Positions 8,267-17,843 of a stretch of DNA of 64,000 nt are shown here, in pieces (position 1 is the first letter of the stretch; every line of letters starts with the position of its first letter). The notes under the pieces were generated by a model. The model did no database searches, had not been told where the DNA came from, and saw nothing but the letters and a program-made list of their open reading frames with translations. A program made the translations under genes and the position numbers. The DNA is from JASLDZ01 sp965199975 (GTDB lineage Bacteria > Pseudomonadota > Alphaproteobacteria > Caulobacterales > Caulobacteraceae): the NCBI GenBank assembly GCA_965199975.1, contig OZ241340.1, positions 1,426,001 through 1,490,000 of the forward strand, written 5' to 3'.

Positions 8267-8622
8267 CCGCCCCTGGCCCTGTCGCCGAGACGATCGCCTT
8301 CGACGATTTCCTCAAGGTCGATATCCGCGCTGGCGTGATCGTCGAGGCGTCGCCGTTTCCTGAGGCCCGTAGGCCGGCCTACCGCCTGCTTATCGACTTC
8401 GGCCCGCTGATCGGGCGCAAGCGCTCGTCCGCCCAGATCACCGCCAACTACACGTTGGACGAGCTGCCGGGGCGCACGATCGCCGCGGTGATCAACTTCG
8501 CGCCGCGCCAGATCGGCCCGATCATGTCGCAGGTGTTGTGCCTGGGCTTCCCCGACGCGGCGGGCGAGGTGGTGCTGGTGCAACCCTCGCACGACGTGGC
8601 GCCGGGCGTGCGCCTGTACTGA
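8263..8622 (+). CDS. csaA: CsaA-like tRNA-binding domain protein
   Basis: A 119-residue stand-alone OB-fold protein of the CsaA/Trbp111 type. FDDFLKVDIRAGVIVEASPFPEARRPAYRLLIDFG and SSAQITANYTLDELPGRTIAAVINF are followed by PRQIGPIMSQVLCLGFPD, the signature of this family. Homologues bind tRNA as dimers and have been linked to protein export or chaperone effects in Bacillus. The ATG overlaps the xseB stop (ATGA), so the two are translationally coupled. It sits between xseB and dxs; no link to either pathway is evident. Confidence 0.9.
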   Translation: MTAPGPVAETIAFDDFLKVDIRAGVIVEASPFPEARRPAYRLLIDFGPLIGRKRSSAQITANYTLDELPGRTIAAVINFAPRQIGPIMSQVLCLGFPDAAGEVVLVQPSHDVAPGVRLY

Positions 8623-8767
8623 AGGCGTTGCGCGGAAGCCACGCAACGTCGAACAGCGTTCACAATTGCGATGACGCCCTCGGATTCGTGCTAAGTCGCG
8701 CCTCTTGAACGCCCTTACGGTCGCGGCCACGTCCAGCGCCGCCCGGCCTCCGCGAGACCCGTTCCGA

Positions 8768-10687
8768 ATGCCCCCGCATACGCCGCTCCTCGACACCATC
8801 AACGTTCCGGCCGATCTGCGCTCGCTGCAGCTGCCCGAACTGCGCCAGCTGGCCGACGAGACGCGCTCGGAGATGATCGACGCGGTGAGCCAGACCGGGG
8901 GCCACCTGGGCTCGGGCCTGGCGGTGGTCGAGCTGACGGTCGCGCTGCACCACGTCTACAAGACTCCCGAGGACATCCTGATCTGGGACGTCGGCCACCA
9001 GGCCTATCCCCACAAGATCCTCACAGGGCGGCGCGACCGCATCCGCACGCTGCGCCAGGGGAACGGCCTCTCCGGCTTCACCAAGCGGGTCGAGAGCCCC
9101 TACGACCCCTTCGGCGCGGCCCATGCCGCCACCTCGATCTCCGCGGCGCTGGGCTTCGCCGCGGCGCGCGACCTGCAGAAGCAGGACAAGCGCGTGGTCG
9201 CGGTGATCGGCGACGGCTCGATGAGCGCAGGCATGGCCTACGAGGCCATGAACAACGCCGCCGAGACCACCAAGCAGCTCACCGTCATCCTCAACGACAA
9301 CGACATGTCCATCGCACCGCCGGTGGGCGGGATGAGCGCGTATCTGGCCGGCATCGTCTCAGGCGGCGGCTACCAGTGGGTGCGCAAGATGGGCAAGGGC
9401 GTGGTCGAGCACCTGCCGCGCCCCTTCGCCACCGCCGCCAAGCGGGCCGAGGAGTACGCCCGCGGCATGGTCGCCGGCGGCACCTTCTTCGAGGAGCTGG
9501 GCTTCTACTACGTCGGCCCGATCGATGGACATGACATGGACGCCCTGGTCGGCATCCTCAAGAAGGTGCGCGAGATCAAGGACATGCCCGTTCTGGTTCA
9601 TGTGGTTACACAGAAGGGCAAGGGATACGGCCCTGCCGAGGATTCGGCTGACAAGTACCACGGCGTGGCCAAGTTCGACGTCATCTCCGGCAAGCAGTCG
9701 AAGGCCAAGCCCAACGCACCGCAGTATCAGAACGTGTTCGGCGCCGAACTGGTGAAGCGGGCCGAACGCGACCCCAAGATCGTGGCCATCACCGCCGCCA
9801 TGCCCGGCGGAACGGGGGTGGACATCTTCGGCAAGCGCTTCCCCGAGCGCACCTTCGACGTCGGCATAGCCGAGCAGCACGCCGTGACCTTCGCCGCCGG
9901 CCTGGCGGCGGACGGCATGCGTCCCTTCTGCGCCATCTATTCGACCTTCCTGCAGCGCGGCTACGACCAGGTGGTCCACGACGTGGCCATCCAGAAGCTG
10001 CCCGTGCGCTTCGCCATGGACCGCGCCGGGCTGGTCGGCGCCGACGGCGCCACCCACGCCGGTTCTTTCGACGTGGGCTACATGGGCGCGCTGCCGGGCA
10101 TGGTGGTGATGGCCCCCTCCGACGAGGCGGAGCTGGCGGGCTCGATCGCGCTGGCGTGCGAGCTGGACGACCGGCCGTGCGCCTTCCGCTATCCGCGCGG
10201 CGAAGGCGTAGGGGTCGACATCCCCGACCTCGCCGCGCCTTGGGAGATGGCGCGCGGCAGAATCGTGCGCGAGGGGACGGCCGTGGCGATCCTGGCGCTC
10301 GGCACGCGCCTTGGCCCCGCGCTGGTGGCCGCCGAGCAGTTGGCCGCCCGCGGTCTGTCGGCCACCGTGGCCGACGCGCGCTTCGCCAAGCCGCTGGACG
10401 AAGAGATGATTCTGCGCCTGGCACGCGGGCACGAGGCGCTGGTGACGGTGGAGGAGGGCGCGATCGGCGGTTTCGGCGCCTTCGTGCTGCACCTCTTGGC
10501 CGCCAGGGGCGTGCTCGACCGTGGCCTCAAGGTGCGCACACTAACCCTGCCTGACATGTTCCAGGACCAGGACACCCCCGAGCGCATGTACGCGCAGGCC
10601 AAGCTCGACGCCGCCGGCATCGTCGACGGCGTGGTCGACGCCCTGGGTGTCGAGCGCGTAGCCGCCACGGGCCCCCGCCGGGCCTGA
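8768..10687 (+). CDS. dxs: 1-deoxy-D-xylulose-5-phosphate synthase
   Basis: The first enzyme of the MEP isoprenoid pathway; it joins pyruvate and glyceraldehyde 3-phosphate using thiamine diphosphate. From the ATG at MPPHTPLLDTINVPADL the protein has 639 residues, the family's usual length; a TTG 63 bases upstream would add 21 unsupported residues. Visible are GGHLGSGLAVVELTVALH, the ThDP/Mg motif GDGSMSAGMAYEAMNNAAE, DRAGLVGADGATHAG in the pyrimidine-binding domain, and the C-terminal transketolase domain. It is preceded by xseB-csaA at 145 bases on the same strand. Confidence 0.96.
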   Translation: MPPHTPLLDTINVPADLRSLQLPELRQLADETRSEMIDAVSQTGGHLGSGLAVVELTVALHHVYKTPEDILIWDVGHQAYPHKILTGRRDRIRTLRQGNGLSGFTKRVESPYDPFGAAHAATSISAALGFAAARDLQKQDKRVVAVIGDGSMSAGMAYEAMNNAAETTKQLTVILNDNDMSIAPPVGGMSAYLAGIVSGGGYQWVRKMGKGVVEHLPRPFATAAKRAEEYARGMVAGGTFFEELGFYYVGPIDGHDMDALVGILKKVREIKDMPVLVHVVTQKGKGYGPAEDSADKYHGVAKFDVISGKQSKAKPNAPQYQNVFGAELVKRAERDPKIVAITAAMPGGTGVDIFGKRFPERTFDVGIAEQHAVTFAAGLAADGMRPFCAIYSTFLQRGYDQVVHDVAIQKLPVRFAMDRAGLVGADGATHAGSFDVGYMGALPGMVVMAPSDEAELAGSIALACELDDRPCAFRYPRGEGVGVDIPDLAAPWEMARGRIVREGTAVAILALGTRLGPALVAAEQLAARGLSATVADARFAKPLDEEMILRLARGHEALVTVEEGAIGGFGAFVLHLLAARGVLDRGLKVRTLTLPDMFQDQDTPERMYAQAKLDAAGIVDGVVDALGVERVAATGPRRA

Positions 10688-10949
10688 TCACCGCCGCGCG
10701 CGCCGCCCCGCCTTCAGAACGGGGTTAGGCTGGGGGATGAGCCTCTCCGCCTTCGCCGGACTCACCATGGCGCCCCGGACTGTCGCGTCTAAGGTCCGGC
10801 GGCTACAAGCCCCGCCGCACAAGGCTTTTCTACCCTTTCCGGACAATTCGGACGGACTTCTTTTTAGCGCCGACTCTCCCCCTCGCCGGCGCAAATGCCT
10901 GGCCTTGTCCCGCTCGCGGTCGCGGTCGAGCTGTGCCAAGCTCAACCGT

Positions 10950-12560
10950 ATGCACCGCCTTTCCACCCTCCTCGCCGCCCTGTCCCTGGTGGCCTGCGCC
11001 GCGCCCCTGCGCGCCGCGCCGGTTGTGTTCCACGTGGGCCTGGCCGGGCAGGGCGCGGCCCATGCTTCCGGGCGCCTGCTGATCTTCGCCGAGCCGCTGG
11101 CGCAGGCGCAGGCCGACGCAAAGGGCGGAGCGATCGAGGCGGTGGAGGTCGCGCCCTTCCAGCCCGGCAAGGCCGCCGTCGCCGCGCAGGAGGTGGCCGA
11201 CATCGCGCCGGGCGCGAGCGTGGACGTGGACGCCGACCTCCAGGCCTTCCCGCAGGCCTTCTCCCACCTGGCGCCGGGCCGCTATGCCGTACAGGCGGTG
11301 CTCGACCGGAACCACGTGTACAATTACGACGGGCGTACGGCGGGCATGCTGCTGAGCCAGGTGACCGTGCTCGACCTGCCCGCCGGCGGCGCACTGACCC
11401 TCGACCATGGACCGCCGGCGAAAGACCCCTTCGTCCCCAATCCCAAGGCCCCCGAAGCGCAGAAGGCCGCCTATCCGCTGGCGCGCGCCGACATCCGCCC
11501 GCTCGATGTCGAGAGCGCCGCGCTGACCGCCTTCTGGGGGCGGCCGATCCACATGAGGGGCTGGGTGCTGCTGCCGCCCGGCTACGCCACCAGCGGCCAG
11601 CGCTATCCGGTGGCCTACTGGACCCACGGGTTCGGCGGGAACCTGACCTACGCCTACGACAGCGCCGTGGGCCGCTGGCGCGACATGCACGCCGGCGCCA
11701 TCCCTGCGATGATCTGGGTGTTCCTCGACGAGAGTTCGCCCACCGGCACGCACGAGTTCGCAGACAGCGTGAACAACGGCCCCTGGGGCCAGGCGCTGAC
11801 GACCGAGCTGATCCCGACGCTGGAGCGCACCTACCGCATGGACGCCACGCCCTTGGGCCGCTTCCTCACCGGCCACTCCTCCGGCGGCTGGGCGACGCTG
11901 TGGCTGCAGACGCGCTATCCGCGGGTGTTCGGCGGCACATGGTCGACCTCGCCCGATCCCAGCGATTTCCACGACTTCACCGGCGTGGACATCTATGCGC
12001 CGGGCGCCAACGTCTATCGCAAGCCGGACGGCTCGCCCCATCCGCTGATCCGCGACCACGAGAAGGTGCTGGGCACCATCGAGGGCTTCACCAAGCTGGA
12101 GGTGGTGCTGGGCCCCAGCGGCGGGCAGCAGAGCTCGTTCGACTGGGTGTTCTCGCCGCGCGGACCGCAAGGCGCGCCGCTGGTTTTGTTCGACCGCACC
12201 ACGGGCGCGGTGGACCCGGCGGTGGCCGCCTACTGGCGCGATCACTTCGACATCGCCGCGCGCCTGCAGCGCGACTGGCCGGCGCTGAAGCCCGATCTAG
12301 ACGGCAAGGTGCACGTGATCGTGGGCACCGCCGACACCTTCTACCTCGACGGTTCGGCGCGGCGGCTGAAGGCGGTGATGGACGGGCTCGGCGCCAAAAG
12401 CTCGTTCCGTTTCCTGCCCGGCCGCACCCACGGCGACCTCTACAAGATCGGCGACGACCGGCAGGGTCTGGAGAAGACCATCGCCTGGGAGATGTACGCC
12501 ATAGCGCGCCCGGGCGCGCCGCGTCCGGCGAACGTGCCGCAGCCGAGCGTCGGGCCGTGA
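10950..12560 (+). CDS. Exported esterase, enterochelin-esterase/esterase D-like alpha/beta hydrolase
   Basis: A 536-residue protein with a clear signal peptide (MHRLSTLLAALSLVACAAPLRAAP). The N-terminal 200 residues are an all-beta-like module; the C-terminal half is a putative-esterase (COG0627/2382) domain with the oxyanion-side sequence YWTHGFGG, the nucleophile elbow LTGHSSGGW, and a late FLPGRTHGDLYKI likely to hold the catalytic histidine. The start is placed at the ATG that opens the signal peptide; the frame stays open further upstream but without secretion features. The 262 bases before it hold no other gene. The substrate is unknown. Confidence 0.82.
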   Translation: MHRLSTLLAALSLVACAAPLRAAPVVFHVGLAGQGAAHASGRLLIFAEPLAQAQADAKGGAIEAVEVAPFQPGKAAVAAQEVADIAPGASVDVDADLQAFPQAFSHLAPGRYAVQAVLDRNHVYNYDGRTAGMLLSQVTVLDLPAGGALTLDHGPPAKDPFVPNPKAPEAQKAAYPLARADIRPLDVESAALTAFWGRPIHMRGWVLLPPGYATSGQRYPVAYWTHGFGGNLTYAYDSAVGRWRDMHAGAIPAMIWVFLDESSPTGTHEFADSVNNGPWGQALTTELIPTLERTYRMDATPLGRFLTGHSSGGWATLWLQTRYPRVFGGTWSTSPDPSDFHDFTGVDIYAPGANVYRKPDGSPHPLIRDHEKVLGTIEGFTKLEVVLGPSGGQQSSFDWVFSPRGPQGAPLVLFDRTTGAVDPAVAAYWRDHFDIAARLQRDWPALKPDLDGKVHVIVGTADTFYLDGSARRLKAVMDGLGAKSSFRFLPGRTHGDLYKIGDDRQGLEKTIAWEMYAIARPGAPRPANVPQPSVGP

Positions 12561-12579
12561 CGCGTGCGAAGCCGCAGGG

Positions 12580-12939
12580 TCAGGTCTTCAGCGGGTCGTG
12601 GCCCCAGTTCATCAGGGAGTAGCGCCAGCGGCTGTGCTCCTTGTCGTCCTTGGGGCCGCCTTGCGCCAAATGGCGCTTCACATACGCGGAGACCTTCTTC
12701 ATGTCGGCATAGTCCTGAGCAGTATAGTCGGCTTTTTTCTTGCGCTTGATCGCGACGATGCGGCCACCTTCGTGATGACCGACCGACTCCGGGCCGGAAG
12801 ACTCCGTCTTGTTCTCGCCGCCGGCCCAGCCGACCGACCGGGAATCATCGGTCTTGAGCCATTTCTCCAGTTCGGCGGGCGTCATGTTCACCGCGTCTTC
12901 AAAATGCTTGGCGATCTGGTTGTGGTCGTCGTCGGCCAT
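12580..12939 (-). CDS. DUF3140 family protein
   Basis: A 119-residue hydrophilic protein. The family's conserved stretches are present: DAVNMTPAELEKWLKTDDSRSVGW, ESVGHHEGGRIVAI, DYADMKKVSAYVKRHLAQ, and the highly characteristic end WRYSLMNWGHDPLK. The function is unknown; relatives are small DNA-binding-like proteins found across bacteria. It converges on the exported esterase gene and is transcribed away from plsY. There is no operon partner. Confidence 0.9.
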   Translation of the reverse strand: MADDDHNQIAKHFEDAVNMTPAELEKWLKTDDSRSVGWAGGENKTESSGPESVGHHEGGRIVAIKRKKKADYTAQDYADMKKVSAYVKRHLAQGGPKDDKEHSRWRYSLMNWGHDPLKT

Positions 12940-13027
12940 CGGGCGTCTCCCTGTCGCCCGCTAACGGGTGAGTGGGCGCAGGGTTCGCCGGCTTGCGCAC
13001 GCAGGCGGCGGCTTTAGGCTTGCGTCC

Positions 13028-13678
13028 ATGACTCCGGGCTTCGTCAAGCTGATCTCCGCCGCCTTGGGCGGCTACGTCCTGGGCTCGATCCCGTTCGGCG
13101 TGATCGCCACCCGGCTGGGCGGGGCGGGCGACATCCGCCAGGTCGGCTCCGGCAATATCGGGGCCACCAACGTGCTGCGCACCGGCCGCCGCGACCTCGC
13201 GCTGATCACACTCCTGGGCGACGGCGGCAAGGGGGCCGTGGCGGTGCTGATCACGCGCGCGCTGCTGCAGGACTGGGCGAGCCCCTGGGCCGCGAGCGCC
13301 GCCTGCGTGGCGGGCGTGGCGGCCTTCCTTGGGCACCTATTCCCGGTGTGGCTGGGGTTCCGCGGCGGCAAGGGCGTGGCGAGCTTCCTCGGCGTCATGC
13401 TGGCCGCCGGCTGGCCGGCCGGGCTCGTGGCGGCGGCGGCCTGGCTCGGCGTCGCCGCGGCGCTGCGTCTCTCCTCCCTGGCGGCGCTGACGGCGGCGGC
13501 GCTCTCGCCGGGGGCTTGCCTTCTGCTTGGCGGCCCCCGCTGGCTGGTGTGGACGGCGCTGATCCTCGCGGTGCTGATCTTCTGGAAGCACGCCGCCAAC
13601 ATCGCCCGCCTGCGCGCCGGGACCGAGCCCCGCATCGGCGGCCGCAAGGCGCGGCCGCCCGCCGAGCCCGCCGCCTGA
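13028..13678 (+). CDS. plsY: Acyl-phosphate:glycerol-3-phosphate acyltransferase
   Basis: A 216-residue integral membrane enzyme that acylates glycerol 3-phosphate from acyl phosphate, the first step of phospholipid synthesis. About five membrane spans are seen, with the three loop motifs GSGNIGATNVLRTG (phosphate/substrate), FLGHLFPVWLGFRGGKGVA, and the C-terminal WKHAANIARLRAGTEPRI. The ATG at 13,028 gives the usual length; an upstream in-frame start would add 20 non-membrane residues. The stop TGA shares bases with the dprA ATG. Confidence 0.96.
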   Translation: MTPGFVKLISAALGGYVLGSIPFGVIATRLGGAGDIRQVGSGNIGATNVLRTGRRDLALITLLGDGGKGAVAVLITRALLQDWASPWAASAACVAGVAAFLGHLFPVWLGFRGGKGVASFLGVMLAAGWPAGLVAAAAWLGVAAALRLSSLAALTAAALSPGACLLLGGPRWLVWTALILAVLIFWKHAANIARLRAGTEPRIGGRKARPPAEPAA

Positions 13679-14787
13679 TGGCCGCCGCGCCCTCCGCCGC
13701 CGAGCGCCGCGACCGGCTGCGGCTGGCGCGCACCGAGGCGGTCGGCCCGGTCACCTTCGCGCGGCTGATGGAGCGCTACGGCTCGGCCGCCCGCGCGCTG
13801 GAGGCCCTGCCGCGCCTGGCGCAGCGGGGTGGGCGCGCCTCTCCCGTGAAGCCCGTCACGCCGGCCGAGGCGCAGCGGGAGATCGAGGCGGGCGAGGCGC
13901 TCGGCGCTCACCTGCTGGTGGCGGGCGAGGCCGCCTTCCCCGCGCCGCTGACGGCGCTGGACCCGCCGCCGCCCGTGCTTTGGGCGCTGGGCCACCCCAC
14001 GCTCCTGCTGCGCCCCTGTGTGGCGGTGGTGGGCGCACGCGTCGCCTCCGCGGGCGGCCAGCGCTTCGCCCGCCAGCTCGCCGCCGAGCTGGGGGAGGCG
14101 GGGCTGGTGGTCGTCTCCGGCCTGGCCCGCGGTATCGACGGGGCGGCGCACGAGGGGTCGCTGCCCACCGGCACGGTGGCGGTGCTGGGCGGCGGGATCG
14201 ACGACATCTACCCCCGCGAGCACGAGGCCCTCTACCGCCGCATCGCCGCCCAGGGCTGCCTGGTCAGCGAGAACGCGGTCGGCCGCAGCGCCAAGGCGCA
14301 GGACTTCCCCCGCCGCAACCGCATCATCTCGGGCCTGAGCCGGGCGGTGGTGGTGGTCGAGGCCGAGCTGCGCTCCGGTTCGCTGATCACCGCGCGCATG
14401 GCGCTGGAGCAGGGAAGGGAGGTGCTGGCCGTTCCCGGCAGCCCGCTGGACCCCCGCGCCAAGGGGACCAACGACCTGATCCGCAAGGGCGCGGCCGTCT
14501 GCGAGGGCGCTGACGACGTGGTGGCCGCGCTCTCCGGCCTGGGCGCCGCGCGCGAGCCTCAGGGCGAGCTGTTCGCCCGTCCCGCGCCCGACCAGGAGGC
14601 GCTCGACCGCGCCGCCGACGCCTTGCGCGAGAAGGCCTACGCCCTGCTCTCGCCCACGCCCACGCCGGTGGACGAGCTGGTGCGCGCCCTGATCGCCCCG
14701 GCGCCCGCCGTGCTGGCCGCCCTGGTGGAACTCAACCTCGCCGGCCGCGCCGAACTTCTGCCCGGAGGCCTCGTCGCGCGGCGCTAG
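13678..14787 (+). CDS. dprA: DNA-processing protein DprA
   Basis: A 369-residue DprA/Smf protein that binds incoming single-stranded DNA and loads RecA during transformation. It has an N-terminal helix-hairpin-helix/SAM-like region, a Rossmann domain with VAVVGARVASAGGQRFARQLA, SGLARGIDGAAHEGSL, GGGIDDIYPREHEALY and FPRRNRIISGLS, and a winged-helix-like C-terminus (LSPTPTPVDELVRALIAP). Its ATG overlaps the plsY stop (TGATG), and topA follows, as in many alphaproteobacteria. The longer frame that extends back through plsY is not used. Confidence 0.95.
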   Translation: MAAAPSAAERRDRLRLARTEAVGPVTFARLMERYGSAARALEALPRLAQRGGRASPVKPVTPAEAQREIEAGEALGAHLLVAGEAAFPAPLTALDPPPPVLWALGHPTLLLRPCVAVVGARVASAGGQRFARQLAAELGEAGLVVVSGLARGIDGAAHEGSLPTGTVAVLGGGIDDIYPREHEALYRRIAAQGCLVSENAVGRSAKAQDFPRRNRIISGLSRAVVVVEAELRSGSLITARMALEQGREVLAVPGSPLDPRAKGTNDLIRKGAAVCEGADDVVAALSGLGAAREPQGELFARPAPDQEALDRAADALREKAYALLSPTPTPVDELVRALIAPAPAVLAALVELNLAGRAELLPGGLVARR

Positions 14788-14975
14788 GCCTCGCCCGCCT
14801 GCCGTCGTCGCGCCGCCCCCGCCTGGATCCCCACCAGGGTCAGCGAGGCCGCAAGCGCCGTCTCTCCGGCGCGCGACGCCATGGCGGCCAGGTCCATCGC
14901 CATGTCCTCGACATAGGCGCACACCTCGTCGGGACGCGCAGGGACCAGCGAGAGAGTCGCGTCTTTCACCGCCAT
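14784..14975 (-). CDS. Small hypothetical protein, 63 residues
   Basis: A short gene on the opposite strand between dprA and topA. The product begins MAVKDATLSLVPARPDEVCAYVEDMAMDLAAMASRAG, probably two helices, and ends in an Arg-rich tail. A good ribosome-binding site (GGGAGG) sits seven to eight bases before the ATG on the minus strand, and the gene fills a space that is otherwise empty. Its 3' end overlaps the last codon of dprA. No family is recognised. Confidence 0.6.
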   Translation of the reverse strand: MAVKDATLSLVPARPDEVCAYVEDMAMDLAAMASRAGETALAASLTLVGIQAGAARRRQAGEA

Positions 14976-15118
14976 CGCAAGCCTCCCAACCCGACCTGGA
15001 GTATAGGTGCAACTATGGCGTGCATTCTAGAGCTTGTCGAGCCTCGCGTTGACAGGGCGGGGGGCGCGCCCCCACCTTCCGCGCCCTCCGCCCAGCCCCA
15101 AAGGCCGCCGCCCCGCCC

Positions 15119-17767
15119 ATGAACGTCGTCGTCGTCGAGAGCCCGGCCAAGGCCAAGACCATCAACAAATACCTGGGCCCGGACTACACGGTCCTCGCCA
15201 GCTACGGCCACGTGCGCGACCTGCCGGCCAAGGACGGCAGCGTGCGCCCCGACGACGACTTCGCCATGGACTGGGAGGTCGACGCCAAGGCCGCCAAGCG
15301 CCTGGCCGACATCGCGCAGGCGCTGAAGGGCGCCTCAGGGTTGATCCTGGCCACCGACCCCGACCGCGAGGGCGAGGCCATCAGCTGGCATGTGCTGGAG
15401 GTGCTGCGCAAGCGCCGCGCCATCGGCAAGGACGCGACGGTCAGCCGGGTGACCTTCAACGCCATCACCAAGTCGTCCGTGCTGACCGCCATGGCCGCGC
15501 CGCGCGACATCGATATGGAGCTGGTCGACGCCTATCTGGCGCGCCGCGCGCTCGATTACCTGGTCGGCTTCACCCTCTCGCCCGTGCTGTGGCGCAAGCT
15601 GCCGGGCGCGCGCTCGGCCGGGCGGGTGCAGTCGGTGGCCCTGCGGCTCGTGGTGGAGCGCGAGCAGGAGATCGAGGCCTTCCGCACCCAGGAATACTGG
15701 TCGGTGGAGGCGGACGTGACCGCCGGCTCCGATCCCTTCCTGGCCCGCCTGACCACCCACGAAGGCAAGAAGCTCGGCCGCTTCGACCTGGCGGACGAGG
15801 CGCTGGCCACCGCCGCCAAAAAGGCCGTCGAGGGTGGCGCCTTCAGCGTCACCTCCGTGGAGCAGAAGCCCGCGCGGCGCTCGCCTGCGCCGCCCTTCAC
15901 CACCTCCACCCTGCAGCAGGAGGCCAGCCGCAAGCTCGGCTTCAACGCCCAGCGCACCATGAGCGCGGCGCAGAAGCTGTACGAGGGTGTGGACGGCGAC
16001 GGCGGGCTGATCACCTACATGCGCACCGACGGCGTCTCGGCGGCGCCGGAAGCCGTGGCCGAGGCGCGCATGGTGATCGGCGAGCGGTTCGGCGCCGCCT
16101 ACGTTCCGAGCGAGGCGCGCCACTACAAGTCCAAGGCCAAGAACGCCCAGGAGGCGCACGAGGCCATCCGCCCCACCTCGCTGGCGCGCCACCCCTCGAC
16201 CCTGCGGCTGGAGGGCGACCTGCAGCGGCTCTACGAGCTGATCTGGCGGCGAATGGCGGCAAGCCAGATGGAGTCAGCGCGCATCGAGCGCACCACGGTC
16301 GACCTCACCACCGCCGACGGCGCCACGGGCCTGCGCGCCACCGGCCAGGTGATCCAGTTCGACGGCTATCTCGCCGTCTACGAGGAGGGGCGCGACGAGG
16401 CGGGCGACGACGACGAGAGCCGCCGCCTGCCGGCTATCGCGCAAGGGGCCAAGGCGCAGGTGAAGGCGGCGCGCGCAGACCAGCACTTCACCGAGCCGCC
16501 GCCGCGCTATTCCGAGGCCAGCCTCGTCAAGAAGATGGAGGAGTTGGGGATCGGCCGCCCCTCCACCTACGCCTCCATCCTGTCGGTGCTGCGCGACCGC
16601 ATGTACGTGCGCATGGACAAGAACCGCTTCATTCCGGAGGACAAGGGGCGGCTGTTGATCGCCTTCCTCGCCGAGTTCTTCGAGCGCTACGTCGAGTACG
16701 ACTTCACCGCCGACCTGGAGCAGCGGCTCGACCAGGTCTCCGACGGCAAGCTCGAATACAAGGTTCTGCTGCGCGACTTCTGGCGTGACTTCCACGCCGC
16801 CATCGAGGGCATGGGCGACAAGGGCGTGCGCGAGGTCATCGACGTGCTCGACGTGGCGCTCGGCCCCGCCCTGTTCCCGCCCCGCGGCGACGGCGGGGAT
16901 CCGCGGGCCTGCCCCACCTGCATCGCCGAGCATCGCGAGAACGGGCGCCTGGGCCTGCGCATCAGCCGCAACGGCGCCTTCGTGGGCTGCTCCAACTACC
17001 CCGAGTGCCGCTTCACCCGCCCCTTCTCCACCGCCGAGGGCGAGGACGGTGCGGCCGCCGGCGGCGATCGCGAGATCGGCCGCGATCCCAAGACCGGACG
17101 CGCGGTCGTGCTCAAGAACGGCCGCTTCGGCTGGTACGTGGAGCTGACGCCCGAGGCCGGCGCCGACGGCAAGGACAAGCCGCCGCGCTCGTCCCTGCCC
17201 AAAGGCTGGACGCCGGAGAGCCTCGACCTCGAACCGGCGCTGCGTCTCCTGAGCCTGCCGCGCGAGGTGGGCCGCCACCCCGAGGACGGCGAGCCGATCC
17301 TGGCGGCGCTCGGCCGCTACGGGCCCTACGTGCAGCACGGCAAGACCTACGCCAACGTCGAATCGATCGAGGACGTGTTCGAGGTCGGGCTGAACCGGGC
17401 GGTGATGCTCATCGCCGAGAAGCGTGCGGGGGGCGGCGCGCGCGGCCGCGGAGCCGCGTCGCAGCCGCTCAAGGCGCTGGGTCCCCACCCGACGCTGGGC
17501 GACGAGATGAGCGTGATGCCCGGCCGCTTCGGCCCCTACATCAAGGCCGGCAAGGTCAACGTGACGGTGCCCAAGGGCGTGGATGTGGAGACCCTCACGC
17601 TGGAGGTCGCGACGGCGCTGGTCGACGCAAAGGCCGCGGCGGGGGGAGGGGGCAAGCCTGCGCGGGGCCGCAAGCCCGCCGCCAAGCCCGCGAAGGCGGC
17701 CGCCAAGCCGAAGGCGTCTTCCAAGCCGCAGGCCGCGGCCAAGGCCAAGGCGCGCGCCAAGAGCTGA
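15119..17767 (+). CDS. topA: DNA topoisomerase I
   Basis: An 882-residue type IA topoisomerase that relaxes negative supercoils. It opens with the Toprim domain (MNVVVVESPAKAKTINKYLG), with ATDPDREGEAISWH carrying the metal-binding acidic residues, then ARSAGRVQSVALRLV. The active-site tyrosine is in LITYMRTDGVS (about residue 300). A zinc-finger-like segment CPTC...CSNYPEC lies near residue 600-630, followed by basic DNA-binding repeats and a Lys/Ala-rich tail (PAAKPAKAAAKPK). The length is normal for alphaproteobacteria. It is separated from ileS by 76 bases. Confidence 0.97.
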   Translation: MNVVVVESPAKAKTINKYLGPDYTVLASYGHVRDLPAKDGSVRPDDDFAMDWEVDAKAAKRLADIAQALKGASGLILATDPDREGEAISWHVLEVLRKRRAIGKDATVSRVTFNAITKSSVLTAMAAPRDIDMELVDAYLARRALDYLVGFTLSPVLWRKLPGARSAGRVQSVALRLVVEREQEIEAFRTQEYWSVEADVTAGSDPFLARLTTHEGKKLGRFDLADEALATAAKKAVEGGAFSVTSVEQKPARRSPAPPFTTSTLQQEASRKLGFNAQRTMSAAQKLYEGVDGDGGLITYMRTDGVSAAPEAVAEARMVIGERFGAAYVPSEARHYKSKAKNAQEAHEAIRPTSLARHPSTLRLEGDLQRLYELIWRRMAASQMESARIERTTVDLTTADGATGLRATGQVIQFDGYLAVYEEGRDEAGDDDESRRLPAIAQGAKAQVKAARADQHFTEPPPRYSEASLVKKMEELGIGRPSTYASILSVLRDRMYVRMDKNRFIPEDKGRLLIAFLAEFFERYVEYDFTADLEQRLDQVSDGKLEYKVLLRDFWRDFHAAIEGMGDKGVREVIDVLDVALGPALFPPRGDGGDPRACPTCIAEHRENGRLGLRISRNGAFVGCSNYPECRFTRPFSTAEGEDGAAAGGDREIGRDPKTGRAVVLKNGRFGWYVELTPEAGADGKDKPPRSSLPKGWTPESLDLEPALRLLSLPREVGRHPEDGEPILAALGRYGPYVQHGKTYANVESIEDVFEVGLNRAVMLIAEKRAGGGARGRGAASQPLKALGPHPTLGDEMSVMPGRFGPYIKAGKVNVTVPKGVDVETLTLEVATALVDAKAAAGGGGKPARGRKPAAKPAKAAAKPKASSKPQAAAKAKARAKS

Positions 17768-17843
17768 GCCCATCGCCTCGGACCCGGGCTGCGCGCGGAG
17801 GCGCTTTGCGCCCCGGCGCCCGCCCTGCTAGCTCCCGCGCGCC

